This document shows positions 33,470-45,014 of a stretch of DNA of 64,000 bases, piece after piece. The notes below the pieces were generated by a model. The model was not told where the DNA came from, searched no databases, and worked only from the letters and a program-made list of their open reading frames with translations. Source of the stretch: Rhizophlyctis rosea (taxonomy: Eukaryota > Chytridiomycota > Chytridiomycetes > Rhizophlyctidales > Rhizophlyctidaceae); NCBI GenBank assembly GCA_027596075.1, contig JADGJC010000056.1:110524-174523 (forward strand). Reading direction: 5' to 3'. The position numbers and the translations under genes are program-made. How positions within the stretch are numbered: position 1 is the stretch's first letter; each line of letters opens with the position of its first letter.

Positions 33470-36400
33470 TCAAGCCCGATTCCGCTTCATATGAACCGGA
33501 TCCTCCTCATCTTTACTATTCAGGACCAAATCCAACCAAGCATTCGGCCGCTTCACCGGCGTCACACGAGGTGCGGCATTAGGATTTGCGTTCGGATTCT
33601 GCGACGGCGACGGGGACGGGGAAGGAGACGATGCGATGGAGGTTGGTTGTTGGAATGCTGATGTGGGAGTGTAGGGCCCTCTGTGTGGGTTGGTAGAGGG
33701 CGGATGCGGCATCGCTCGTTCCCATTCCTCGCCTGGTCGCTGTCGGTCATACACGCCAGGAAGTTGGGGTTGTCGTAATGGCGGTGGAGGCTCGCCGTAC
33801 TGGTTTGTGGACGGATGTGGCATAGGGTATTGAGGCGCTCCACGTGCGTAGGGGGAGGCGCCGTAGCGCTCGTCACCGGGATATCTTCCGTTTTGCCGTC
33901 GATCTGGCATCTGTACGTCGCCTGGGTGGTAGGAGTCGTCCTGTGGGCCGTTTTTAGTGGGGGGTAATGGCGGACGGAACTGTGGAGGTGCGGGAGGGTA
34001 GGATGGGGGTTGATGTAGATATTGCTGTTGTCGCTGTTGATGCTGTTGGTGAGGTGATGGTGGCGGGTAAGGTGGAAAGGGCCCATTCTGTCCATCACCA
34101 GGTCCTGGAAAGTCCGGTTTGGAGTGTTGATACTGCTTGTTCTCCGGCACTGCGTACGGATGGGATGGGTGCCTTCCACTTCTGGGCATACCGCGGTAAT
34201 CAAGCAGGGGAGATCGGGGGTGTCCGGGGGAATTTGGGTATATAGGCACATCGCCTTCCGATCCAACCATACCTGGGCGCCCACCGTGCAAACCGGCCGG
34301 CCCCATCAATGGCTGGTACTCCATCGGCGTTCGACCTCCGGCGGTGTTACTGGGCACCTGTTGCTGCGTTGGATGATATGGTGGAGGAGCTCCATGTTCT
34401 CTCACCTGCAGCAATTCCGCTGCGGCCTGCTGCTCCTGTTGTCGACTTGGTGGTGTAGATTGCGATACGTGTCGCTCGGGAAGTTGTCCCATAGTGCCCA
34501 TTGCTGGATCCTGCATTCTGCTTCCACTAGTGCGATCCCCTTGAGATGGAAAGTGCTGTGACGGGTGACCGTAAGGAAGGCGATCCGGATGCCCATGGGA
34601 GGCATACCCCGCATCAAGGTTCAGCACGGAGTGATACGCAGCTGGTTGGGTTTGCGGTGAGTTGTAATGAGGCAGACGATCGCCGGTGTGCGGAGTTGGT
34701 AGAGGGGGTTGTGACGACGACATGGTGGCTGCCAGCGAACTTCTTCGCCCAGCAGGAGGACCATACTCGCCAAGGGGTGATGGTACGTTGTGGTGCCGGG
34801 TTGTGCCTGTACTGGACGGGGTTCTTCGATGGCTGATCGCTGCTCGAGGAGACGCCGATGCTTTTGTGGCGATCGGCAAATCTGGCTTTGTTGGGGCGAT
34901 GGCGTGGATAGGGATATCGCGAAACTCGGGCGGTTGTGGTGCTGTGGCGGTGGAAGGCTCAGGTGTAGATTCATCATCGTACACATCATCTTCATCGAGT
35001 CTGCGTGGTCTTTTCATTTGGATGACAGCCAATGGAGGGGCAGGTAGTTGTAATGGATTGAAGGCTGGTGTTGATGGTTGAGATGGGGGTGTCGAAGATT
35101 CCGATGGTTCCGCTTTCTTCTTGCCCTTCCGGCCCTCTTTCTTTGCCGGAGTCTCCTTCTTTACCCCATTCCCCTCCTTCTGCCCTGGAACAGCATCCTT
35201 AGGCTTCCGTGGTTTTCTCGCCTTTTTGGCGGGCTTGCCTTCCTGCGGGGAGGTGGCCATTGCTGAATTGGCATCATCCTTTGGCGTTGTTATGCTTTCC
35301 TTAGTAACCGCCGACGTATCCAGTGTTGCCGTTGGTGCGCTGCCATTTGTCAGCGCATCGGTCATAGGAAGGTCTTTTGTGGGTTGTGTCACCGCATTCT
35401 CCGACTTCACCGTCCCTTTCTCGACGACAATGTCCTCTTCTTCCTCTGGCTCAACTTCCCCCATCTCGACGTCTTCCCCTTTCTCCACCTTCATGCTCTC
35501 CTCTGCTCCTTTGCTAATGATCGGTGGCGTGATGACCGACGGTAACGAGGCATTTGGCTTGTCCTCTATAGGAGATTTCACTAATGGTGACGCCGCCATT
35601 CCCGATTTCAGTAACCCTTCCCTTTCAATCCGTGGTTCCCGATCTGCACTGCTGCGCCGTGGTGATTCTTTGCTGCCGGTAGGTGCGCTCTTTTTCCGCT
35701 CAGTGGTATTCGAGTCCCGCGGCACCGTATCTTCCTGCCCATCCCCCTTCACTGGCGTTCCGACGTCCTGAGTTTGATCTGACTTCTCCACACCCGTCGA
35801 TCCATTGGGCACCCCCGGACTAACAGGCGGATGTTCAGTTTTAGGGGTTGGACTGGTAAGCTGGTGTTCGGATTCAGCAATGGATGGCCGACGGTCAAAA
35901 TCGTACGAAACCCTTCGAGAATCGCCCCCATCAGACATGAAGCTCTGAGTTGACACGCGGCGTAAATGTGACGGTCGTTGGTCGCCCACATAATCCGAAG
36001 AGCCAAACGGATTGGGCCCGAATTCAAGTGCAGGCGTTGGGGGCACAGTATGTGATGAGGAAGAAGGCGTATCTCCAGATTTGCTCGAACTGCCGGATGT
36101 ATAAATACCACGAAGCTATGCTCAGGTTGGCATCCGTCACTTACCCTTGTACATATATGGGTCCCGCCAGTCCTTTCTCACGCGCTTTCCAATGTGCTCG
36201 CATGCTTTCCAATCGACTTTCGAGCTAATGAAAAGTTATAGATGTCGGTCACGTAGTTCGTTACCCCGCCAAACCGCCATATGTGTCTGCATGCTTACCA
36301 TTTCTATGGTGACCCCATCATGTATGCTAGCCTTGATCCTCTCCAACACATTGATATCGTTCGCTGTTGCTTTATCCTCCCTTCGATTTTCGATTCAGTT

Positions 36401-37846
36401 GACCTGAGCACCAAATATTCCGCAGAAATAACACTTACCGAAACCGAACGAAACGCCAACCACCTTGCTTTTCCTGTGCGGCATACCCTTCCTCCATAAT
36501 CAACGTTTTCCAATCCGGATCCCACCGAAATTCCCCAATTTTCCCATCCGGCGATTCATGTCGCCATCTGTAATCCAAATCAGGACGTGCACCGATGAAT
36601 CTCCTAAAACGGTCAACAACTCACTTTTCCAGAAGTTCAGCGTCGGGTGTCAACACATCATTCTTCACATGCGATCCATTTTTGCAGATCAGTAATTGGT
36701 ATTGTGGCTTACGATCCGCATTGTAAGTCACTTTGATCTTGAAATCAGCCGTATTTTGCTCCGGTGACTTCCACTTCAATCTGTTTAATGCGTTAAAACA
36801 AAAGCATGGGAACACAACGGCAAATGACGTTCTCACAGGCGCTGACATGTTCCCGCAATATATGGCATCCGAACAGGAGTGAAAATAAGCCCATCGTTGT
36901 CATGTTTCAATTTGGGAAGTTCAGCAAGCACAATCTTCATGCCATAGGACCGCTCTTGTTTTTTCATTTCAATACTGCACCAACATGTTATTGGGAGGTC
37001 TGGTTTAATGACTCCATCAAGCATCATACCTGAATGGTGATTTCAAATGTGGATTATTTCGATAATGCAGTTGATACTGTTTCACGACATCTTGCTGGAG
37101 GATCTGCGACGAATGTTAGCGAAACCTCATTTTGTACCTCCTTTCCTGTTTTTCCCACACTCACCCCCAAACGAGTGCTGTATGATCGCTGGACCAAAGA
37201 AGTGCTGTTCGCGGCCATTAGATCAAAAGCCAAGTAACGCATCACACGCTATGCCAGTCACCAAAGATTAGATAGCGAATCTAATCTGAGATACAAAATG
37301 CACATACCTTGGAATCATCCACGTCGACCACCAGTTCCCCATCGATCAAAGTTTCATTATGAAATTTCACCGGGTCGTTGGGATGTCTTTGAGGCAGGGG
37401 AATTTGCAAATCGACATAATGAACGATGTTCTTGCGATCAATCTGCCGATATTAAGGGGTATTTGAGGTTTACATGATGCCGCCAGATATCCATCAGATT
37501 CCACATATTTTACATACCATAAAACCGGCTGGTCCTCTCGGAGTAACCATTAGCAGCAGCATATATCGCACCCCATCGCTCTTTTCGCATACAAAGTAAT
37601 CCTCCTTTTCCAATGCCTCAAGATGATGCTTTTCAAAGCTCACAGGTTGAGACCCAGCAAACCTGTACGGATTCATCAATATTTTAAGGCTTGTTGGAAA
37701 CAGCCGAAGACTCCTTACGAATCAGGTTTGTGGTTGAGAATGGTCGCAATTTTGGTTTTGAGTTCCGAAGCGTACCCCTCCTCCACACTGATACCGATAT
37801 GTTCCGGATTCACCGATTCCGCCTCCGTTGGAGATCGCGCAGACAT
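33470..37846 (-). CDS. CEG1: mRNA guanylyltransferase (capping enzyme) with giant tail
   Basis: Eleven exons close in phase to 1256 residues: 37846-37719, 37662-37518, 37442-37308, 37248-37165, 37103-37030, 36974-36837, 36780-36625, 36567-36439, 36380-36299, 36224-36145 and 36089-33470. The nucleotidyltransferase motifs are all present: I (EKSDGVR, with the GMP-accepting Lys), III (LIDGELVVD), IIIa (RYLAFDLM), IV (NDGLIFTPV), V (LLKWKSPEQNTADF). WRFVRFREDK follows in the OB-fold part. The enzyme transfers GMP to the 5' end of nuclear mRNA (known). Fungal enzymes of this kind are usually 400-450 residues. Here the last exon adds about 870 disordered residues: first acidic and Lys/Ser-rich, then Pro/Gln/His-rich, ending WLDLVLNSKDEEDPVHMKRNRA. 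The core-to-tail join at 36145/36089 is in phase. Confidence 0.92.
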
Positions 37847-38510
37847 GGCAACTGGCAGAGTAGCGGAACGTTATGTTCGGAAACGAAGGAAGGCACTACG
37901 GCCCCCCTTGCTGGACTTGCTAGGTCAATATGCTGGTAACGAGGAAGGGGACTTTGGGCGAAGTCGCGAATGATTCTGAATCGACACTTCTTCTTCAGCA
38001 ATCAGTGGCGCGGCGGGTTTGGAAAACAGGTAATTGGCTGTGAGGCGGAGCTACAGTAACCTAAATATCTCGTTCAGCGTTAGTGGAGGGTAAAAAGTCA
38101 CTAAAATAGATTGTTCTCACGCCACTTTTGAATCGCAAAAAACAGTGAATCAATCAAAGAAAGTGCTTACATGAAAATGCAACAATGAAGTTGATCACGC
38201 CCTGCAATGGATTGAGACGCCTACTCGGAGTTTTGCTATGTATGTGTCAGGACGGAGGGAGTGCTACAGTATAATGGTAGCGATGGAAAGGTTGGAAGGA
38301 GAGAAGGGAGGTTTTGCGATTCAAGTTTGGAATGGTCAAAGTGATCGGTCATGTGATCGAATCGCTGATTGATCAGTAGCATACCAGTACCAAGGCGTTA
38401 ACAAACCCCAAAAGATGGAACGAGTGCGCAGCGCATTGTCGGTTTTATCATTTTGCAGGAAGGAGAACCCTGAACAACCGGAGCCCCGATCCGTGTTTTT
38501 GCTAGTTGTC
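37847..38510. other. Upstream region of the capping enzyme, no gene seen
   Basis: Mixed-composition sequence with short frames only. It probably holds the capping-enzyme promoter. Confidence 0.4.
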
Positions 38511-38842
38511 ATGGCCCAATTGAACTCCGCCACTCGATTGCCCATGGCACTTTGTGTAACCTTGGTGCTACATAGTAGTTGCGTGTTAACCCTTGGCCCT
38601 ACAGATTTTTGATGAACTGCTTGTCTTGCTTGAGCTGCTTGAATTGATGCCCAATGTTGTCGACGAACTGATCGCAAAGGCTACCTACGCACCAAACACA
38701 GCTGATGAATGGTTGGTAAATCGGTAACCACCCACTTTGACGTTACTGACTTTACTCAATCAACGATTTACTCCCTTGCTGATGGATGCTATTGATATTT
38801 CAGGATCGGTATATGCTGTCTTCTGAAGGATTCCTTATGTGA
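38511..38842 (+). CDS. Possible small three-exon gene, unknown
   Basis: An ATG at 38511, an exon to 38555, an exon at 38605-38715 and an exon from 38804 join in phase to about 64 residues. The middle is leucine-rich and helical (FDELLVLLELLELMPNVV), which could be a HEAT-like helix pair. A different frame of the third exon (LLKDSLCEAQNAASQILL) is also coding-like. So this may be part of a larger or decayed HEAT-type gene. Confidence 0.3.
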
Positions 38843-39957
38843 AGCCCAAAACGCTGCATCCCAAATCCTTCTTACAATCACTCTTGCGACCCTTCTTCAA
38901 GTGACTCAACAAAATTGCACATGTTTCAATCCCAGTTTGGCAAAAGGAAACCGAAACATTCAATGGTTAGCTGCGCCACGGCTCTGGAGGATAAGAGACC
39001 CTCGCGAATGTGGACCCTCAGGGGCCTGCCCGTTCACCATACCCACTGCAGCCCACATCTCAATACACAAAACCAGAATGCCATTTGAACCTCTGTTTCA
39101 ATCAGTATGGAAGCGGCTCAAGCTCCTGATGCCCAATTTTGTATGTGTTGGTGAGACGCTGGAGTGGCATCCTCTTCTGCCAACATACTTCGAGCCACTT
39201 CATTCTCATTTTGCCAGACTTGCTGTCTTGTGAAGACAGCACAGCCATGTCCGCTGTTGACATGCTCGACCAATACCGGCACGCCACCCTCTACCAGTCC
39301 TCCTGACTACGCGTCATCACACGTCTTTCCTGACATTTCTCCTGCATTTAATTCCTATGGGTCCCAATACATGCACTACATGCTGCAACCCTGAGTAAGA
39401 TACCATCGAGATTGCACAACCTATCTACTACGGACGCCATGAGATAGATTCCATATACTGGTAATCAGGACCCGGAGGTGTAAGGTTCCAATCCAAGCGA
39501 CCACCTCTAGAGACTTCATAGTATACAAATATGTATCTGAAGATATGGGCCGATTTCATGTTATGATCAGCTATCAGAAAGTTCAGAACTCTGCCGAACA
39601 ACGAATTATACCTGGTGAAATCGTCGGCCTCCTGACATTCGCAAGTCGTCTGTTCTGTACTTCTGCATGTTGATGTGGATTGGATCAGGGTTGTAACTTG
39701 AAAGAGGTGAGCTCTGCTCAATAATTGCCTTGAACAACCTGCTCATCACACTCAGCCGCATGCACTAACATGCCAATGGTTGTTTCAGTTGGTAGCATGA
39801 GAACAGCGGACATGTTGACCGGGGATGCGTCAGGTTTTGGGTCAAGGATGCTCGAGCCGCCATACATGAGAATTTCAAGACCACATCCAACCAAGTGCTC
39901 CAGTACCCCAAGTCATCGGCGGGGTGCGGACTAAGATTACGCCGGTAAACGCGATAG
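38843..39957. other. Unassigned stretch
   Basis: Several short frames on both strands without domains or closing splice patterns. Some may be exons of the gene traced at 40.0-40.5 kb. Confidence 0.35.
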
Positions 39958-40535
39958 GTAAAGCTATTGGCGCTGTGGCCCCCCTCACAACGCGCAGCAA
40001 CCCGGAGACGTGACGATCTACAATGGAGGTCAAGCCGTCACAGTCCCGGGCGCGACCCGCGATTCAGGTACAAGGATGGTCATCCAACAGTCATCTTGTA
40101 CTATCTATGGTTGCAGGTGGCACACCTGCAGGTCCGTCAATTTCCGGCATCACCAGGACCAATGATGACAGTGAGAGTGTCAAAATTACGCTCGACGGCC
40201 ATTCTTTTGGAGATGACGCAGGCCGCATTGCTGTTTTGGTCATCGTATCTCACGAGGAACTTACATGCGGGCTACCACCCGGTAAGATGCATTGCACTGT
40301 TCCCACCACTATTTCCGACCCATTTTCCCACCAATGTAAATATAATCTCTTTCAGTGCCCTCAATCTAGTACCTCATGACTCACTTTGCTTTTGGCAATG
40401 AACAGGGCTGGGCTCAGTGGCGGACAAACAGGAGGCATTGCCACTGGTCTTCTGGTGAGGGCAGGAGCGATCGCGGCAGCAATCACATATTTCATTCAGA
40501 CAAGTGCGAGGCTTGGCAGCACCCACGCGGCATGA
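39958..40535 (+). pseudogene. IPT/TIG-like exons and a C-terminal membrane anchor
   Basis: An exon ending at about 40071 (GDVTIYNGGQAVTVPGATRD) joins in phase to an exon at 40117-40281. The second exon reads PSISGITRTNDDSESVKIT, then LDGHSFGDD, then VSHEELTCGLPPG. This is the order of an IPT/TIG immunoglobulin-like domain: opening strand, G-x-x-FG turn, Cys and LPPG end. Further on, 40406-40535 encodes GGQTGGIATGLLVRAGAIAA, more hydrophobic residues and a short tail with a stop, like a single membrane anchor. The join between the second and last pieces does not close in phase. Either an exon is missing from my model or the gene is broken. IPT/TIG repeats occur in extracellular binding proteins (known). 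Confidence 0.4.
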
Positions 40536-41436
40536 AGAATGCTGCTTTCAATTTGCAACATGTATTATATTGTAGCCCCGCATTGTATCAAACTTTAGGA
40601 GCAAATGCAAAAGTTGCAAATGGAAGACTCGTTTTGATACCTATTTTGGTTCGTTACATATAGTCAGTGCCACAATGCCGCAACGATTGTGATTTGTCGT
40701 TACCATTGTCCTCGCTCTGTTAAGTCTCGTTCAATCATCATAGTTGGTCATTATGTACATAATGACCCGCTCCATAATGTTTCTTACAACCCGTCATAAA
40801 ACCTTCACGTCTGGTGCATATGAGGACCCACGGGTCTTGGCTGACGTGTCCTGACTCATCAACTTACAGCTGTTCCTGAAATTTGACGGCCGATTGAATG
40901 TTTTTGAATTTTCCGCCAGCCCCGTTCGCGAATCCTTCCTCTCCAAATCTTCGACGACAGCCCATCCCATGTTCTCTTATCAAACGTTGAGAAACATATA
41001 GGACTTCGTGAACTTCTCCTGAAATGACTCTGCCTTGAGTTCCCATAGATCTGTCTACCACTTTCTGTCACGAAGCGGGGCAATGTTGATCCCAGCGGAA
41101 ATCGATGTCTCGCCAGTTTTTCATAGCACTCTCAGAGGTTTTGGGAGCATGTCCGAAGCGGCTATCTCAATATTCTCGTCGCCAGTTGCAGCCGAGCTCT
41201 GCGAGCTCTCATTCAACCGGTCGCGCAGGTCCGGACTGCGATCACTATACACCGTCGGAATCTGGGAAAGGGAAAGGTCGCGGAGGCTGTACCTCCTTTC
41301 AAGAACTTTCGAGCCATTCACAGAGCCGCCGTGTGTCTAGACGAAGGGCGTCCTTCGCTCGTTGTAATCTTCCCAGCTCAGGTACGTCTGTCAACTTCGC
41401 AGCTGGGAATATACAATCTTGTGGAGGGTATACAAT
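40536..41436. other. Intergenic, promoter side of the PPR gene
   Basis: Plus-strand frames at 41035-41340 and 41105-41440 have no domain and are probably upstream leader or chance. Confidence 0.4.
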
Positions 41437-44400
41437 ATGATGACACGTTCGATTCTCCTAGGACTTCCAAAATATAATATCTGCGTTCTGAATCGCCACG
41501 CGGCACCATTACCTGCTACCAGATCTCAAGCATTCGTCAATAGGCCCTATGCTTGCTGTTATCACTCAGCAGTGAAAGGAAAACTTGCTTCTCAAAGCAA
41601 ACCCTCACCCGTTGAACCTTCCGCTCAAATACCACCCGACCCTCCACCTTCAAAACCCACAACTGCACTCTCCAAACCTTCGAGCACAGAAAGTGATATT
41701 ATCCGGACGACTACAGCACCCAAAGTGCCAAAGTCAGGCGGGGAGCGTGGTTCGGCGACACTTGCGGTGGAGGTTGCGGCAGCTGTTGGAGTGCTCTTAT
41801 ATTATTTGAGTGCGGTTTGGTTCCAGACCGAAATAGCTACGAGATATCTGGAAGGGGAGAACAACTCTGATAAAGGGAAAGTGGGGGTTGACAGCGGCGG
41901 GAATTGGGCAGACTGCGTCACGGACGGAAAGGGGGGGTTGGCTGGACACGAGATGGACCAATATCGTCAAACGTTTGATGTTCTGGTACGCGGGATGGAC
42001 GATTACGGAACGGAGGAGAAGGTGCTGGCGTTTTACCGATATTTACGGATGCGGAACTTTCGGTTTACTTCGGAGGATCTAATCAATGTTTTGAAAGCGG
42101 GATCGCGGGCTGGGGACTACAAGGAGGTTATTACGACGTACAGAGCTTTGAAGATGGAACGTGCCGCTTTGCAATCGCAGCCTGCATGGGTGCATGAGGC
42201 GGTCACAAGGGCATATTTGAAAAGGGGTTGGGTTGACCGCGCGTTGGATATTTTGAACGTTTTGGAGGAGGGCGGTGGGGTAGCATCAACCGGTGTTTAC
42301 GAAAATTTCATCGCGTATTATGCGGACAAGGACGGGCCTCGTGATGCGATGCGGATACTAGATCGTTTGTTAGGGAAGGGCTTACAACCGAGTGGCGCTA
42401 TCCTTGGGATGCTCGTAGTGCTGCTGCCAAAGGACGGACCGGATCGAGGACGTTTATTCGAAATCATTGCTACATCAGATCCTGAACTCCAACATGACCC
42501 GTACATGTTTCTGAACTTGATCAGACAATCGGCATTCCGTGGTCAACTCTCCGAGGCCAAAAAGTATCTCAGGTATATGAGAGAGCAGACCTCCGATGAG
42601 TACCGCCTTGTTGACGCGTACAACGACCTGCTCTTAGAGCAATCGAAAGCCGCGAATGCCGATATTGGACACGGCCGTGACTGGTTACTACTACTGGAGG
42701 AGATGAAGGCTTCCGGGTTGAAAGCCAACACAAGAACTTTCACAGTTCAACTCCATCATCATTGGAGGATGGGGGATATACCGGCATTCCATAAATGCTG
42801 GAAAGAAATGCGGGATGCAGGAATCCAGCCAGATGAAGCTGCATACGTAGCACACGTTCGGGCATCGGCAGCGCACGGAAACGTAAACGGGATGGAACGT
42901 GCTTTCAAGAATATGTTGAAATCGAACGTAGTTCCCAACGACCGAATCGTTACGTCTCTCATCGCGGGGTATTCATCACATAAGCGGCCCAAACAAGCAC
43001 AGGCGGCCTTCGAACGGGCGATGGAGTTGGGAATCCCGCCGACGGTCATGATGTTCAATGCGTTGATGCATTCGTGCGCAAAGCTCGGGGATATGACGGG
43101 TTTAACGGGGTACTGGTCACGTATGGTCGAAGGGCGTCTGAAACCGGACGCGGTGTCGTATACCATTCTCATGCTAGGGTTGGCGGTATCAAAGGATCCA
43201 GATTTACCACGGATTTTCCGGCGGGTGTTTACATCGGAGGTACAGCCGACCGTGCATGCGTACACGTTGTTATATACCTATTATTTGAAGGAGGGGGACA
43301 TGGAGGCTGCTAATGTCGTTATGGAGGAGATGCTTGCGCGGAATATTCGGCCGAATGTTGTGACGACGTCTGCGTTGATGAGCACATATGCGCAGCTTGG
43401 GGATACGCAGAGTGTTATTGATACGTTTCGGATGTTGACGGAGAGCGGGATGAAGTTGCAGGCTAGGGTTGCGCGTCCGGTTATGGAGGCTTTTAGACAG
43501 GCGAATCGGCCGGAGGAGGTTATTAGGGTTTTTGATCAGTTGGATGATTTGATGATTTATGCGGATCGGGCGGTGTTTCATTTGGCGTTGCAGGCGTATA
43601 TTGAGGTGGGACAGGTGGATGCCGCGTCGGGTGTTTTGAAGATGATGAAGGAGCGGTATGTGGATCCTGATTGGTCGACGTGGGGTGCGCTTTTGTATCT
43701 TATGAAGGGAGATAGAATGGTGCCGTTGGGGCCGTTTTGGGATTTGTTGATTTCGATGGATGTTTCGCCGACGCGGAAGGCGTTGTCGAGGATGGTTGAA
43801 GAGAAGGCTCGGGTTGGGGATGTGGAGGGTGTGTTTCGGGTCGTATGCGAGGGTCATAAATATTCAATCAAACCGCCGACGGACGCTCGGATTAGAATCA
43901 TGGAGTTGTTGCTTGGGAAGAAGAAGGTGGATTTAGCGATACAGTTGATGGAGCAGTGGGTTGGAGTTTATGTGACGACCGACATGGTAGATTATTATAA
44001 GCGGGTTGTTAAGTTGTGTGCGGAGACGGGGGATGCTGGGATGGTTGTAAGTTTATGGAATAGGATGGCTGGCTTGAAGGAAGGGAACGAGGAAAGCGTG
44101 GTGGAGAGGGATGGAAAAGACGACAGTGCGGAGACGCGGGAACAACGATTGGCGGCGGCGGAGGAGTCGTGGACGGAAATGTTTATGATGACGGTTGATG
44201 CCTTGCTTTCGATGCGATCGCTAGCGCAGAAGGAGATGCATGGTATTCTGACTAATATGACGTCGAATCGCTATCGGAGAGTTCTCACCTTCACGGCTCC
44301 CAATGTGTATCCTCAATTGGTACGGAAGCTCTTGATGGGTAGAATGGGACATATCGCGGAGGATCTAGCGACGCGACATACCCTCCAAGCCTTGACGGTT

Positions 44401-44619
44401 CATGAAGTGGCTGCAAAGGAGGATGCAAGTCAGCGGGTGGGATTGACGGTGAAGGGCGCGGCGCTGGTTGTTCGGATGTGTGTGAGGCATTTGGAGCTGT
44501 GGGGGGCGAAGAAGGGGATGGCGGAGAGGGTGCGAGCGTTTTGGGCGGAGCGGAGGGAGGATGTGGCGAAATTGGCGGATGATCAGATAGCGGTTGGAAA
44601 GGAAAGGAAGGAGGGGTAA
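41437..44619 (+). CDS. Mitochondrial pentatricopeptide-repeat protein
   Basis: A single intronless frame of 1060 residues, unusual in this intron-rich window. The N-terminus is basic and free of acidic residues for about 50 residues (MMTRSILLGLPKYN), fitting a mitochondrial presequence. A hydrophobic segment near residues 110-130 (VEVAAAVGVLLYYLSAVWF) could be a membrane anchor. PPR motifs run from about residue 180 to 840, for example FTVQLHHHWRMGDIPAFHKC, VMMFNALMHSCAKLGDMTGL and VSYTILMLGLAV. They include several with Asn/Asp at the RNA-recognition positions. The C-terminus is helical without repeats. Such proteins bind organellar RNA for maturation or translation (known). The specific target cannot be told. 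The ATG at 41437 was chosen as the first in frame with a presequence. Confidence 0.88.
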   Translation: MMTRSILLGLPKYNICVLNRHAAPLPATRSQAFVNRPYACCYHSAVKGKLASQSKPSPVEPSAQIPPDPPPSKPTTALSKPSSTESDIIRTTTAPKVPKSGGERGSATLAVEVAAAVGVLLYYLSAVWFQTEIATRYLEGENNSDKGKVGVDSGGNWADCVTDGKGGLAGHEMDQYRQTFDVLVRGMDDYGTEEKVLAFYRYLRMRNFRFTSEDLINVLKAGSRAGDYKEVITTYRALKMERAALQSQPAWVHEAVTRAYLKRGWVDRALDILNVLEEGGGVASTGVYENFIAYYADKDGPRDAMRILDRLLGKGLQPSGAILGMLVVLLPKDGPDRGRLFEIIATSDPELQHDPYMFLNLIRQSAFRGQLSEAKKYLRYMREQTSDEYRLVDAYNDLLLEQSKAANADIGHGRDWLLLLEEMKASGLKANTRTFTVQLHHHWRMGDIPAFHKCWKEMRDAGIQPDEAAYVAHVRASAAHGNVNGMERAFKNMLKSNVVPNDRIVTSLIAGYSSHKRPKQAQAAFERAMELGIPPTVMMFNALMHSCAKLGDMTGLTGYWSRMVEGRLKPDAVSYTILMLGLAVSKDPDLPRIFRRVFTSEVQPTVHAYTLLYTYYLKEGDMEAANVVMEEMLARNIRPNVVTTSALMSTYAQLGDTQSVIDTFRMLTESGMKLQARVARPVMEAFRQANRPEEVIRVFDQLDDLMIYADRAVFHLALQAYIEVGQVDAASGVLKMMKERYVDPDWSTWGALLYLMKGDRMVPLGPFWDLLISMDVSPTRKALSRMVEEKARVGDVEGVFRVVCEGHKYSIKPPTDARIRIMELLLGKKKVDLAIQLMEQWVGVYVTTDMVDYYKRVVKLCAETGDAGMVVSLWNRMAGLKEGNEESVVERDGKDDSAETREQRLAAAEESWTEMFMMTVDALLSMRSLAQKEMHGILTNMTSNRYRRVLTFTAPNVYPQLVRKLLMGRMGHIAEDLATRHTLQALTVHEVAAKEDASQRVGLTVKGAALVVRMCVRHLELWGAKKGMAERVRAFWAERREDVAKLADDQIAVGKERKEG

Positions 44620-45014
44620 TGTAGCTTCACATCTTTGTAGATAGTTTTAATTTAATGCGTTCCTTCCTGGGGAACTAGGAGCATTTGTAGATATACTTGT
44701 TACATTATTTCGTTTTTATGTAAATTACATGATCTGTAAGCTGGGGCTGCTTGGCGGACGGTACTCTGACACTTGACGGTTGGCAGGAGGAAGTGCTATG
44801 AAGGGATCGGGTGTGGGCTGTGTCTGTGTCATCGTGACAGAAAAGAACAATCATGATGTTGGGCGTCGACGCTTCTCGTATGGTAGGAAGCAATATTTCT
44901 TATCCTGTATCAGTAGGACCTTCAAGGTCATACCGTTTCACAAGCTAGGTATATTTATGCGCAAATGTGTGGAGACAACTACAGACGATCAACTTGGAAC
45001 TGGTGCGAAATGTT
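44620..45014. other. Intergenic between convergent genes
   Basis: 3' flanks of the PPR and TRIC-like genes. Nothing else is seen. Confidence 0.45.

Noticed and set aside
43270..43857. Antisense frame of about 195 codons in the PPR gene
   Set aside because: Its Arg/His/Ile-rich composition is the shadow of G/T-ending codons in the PPR frame.
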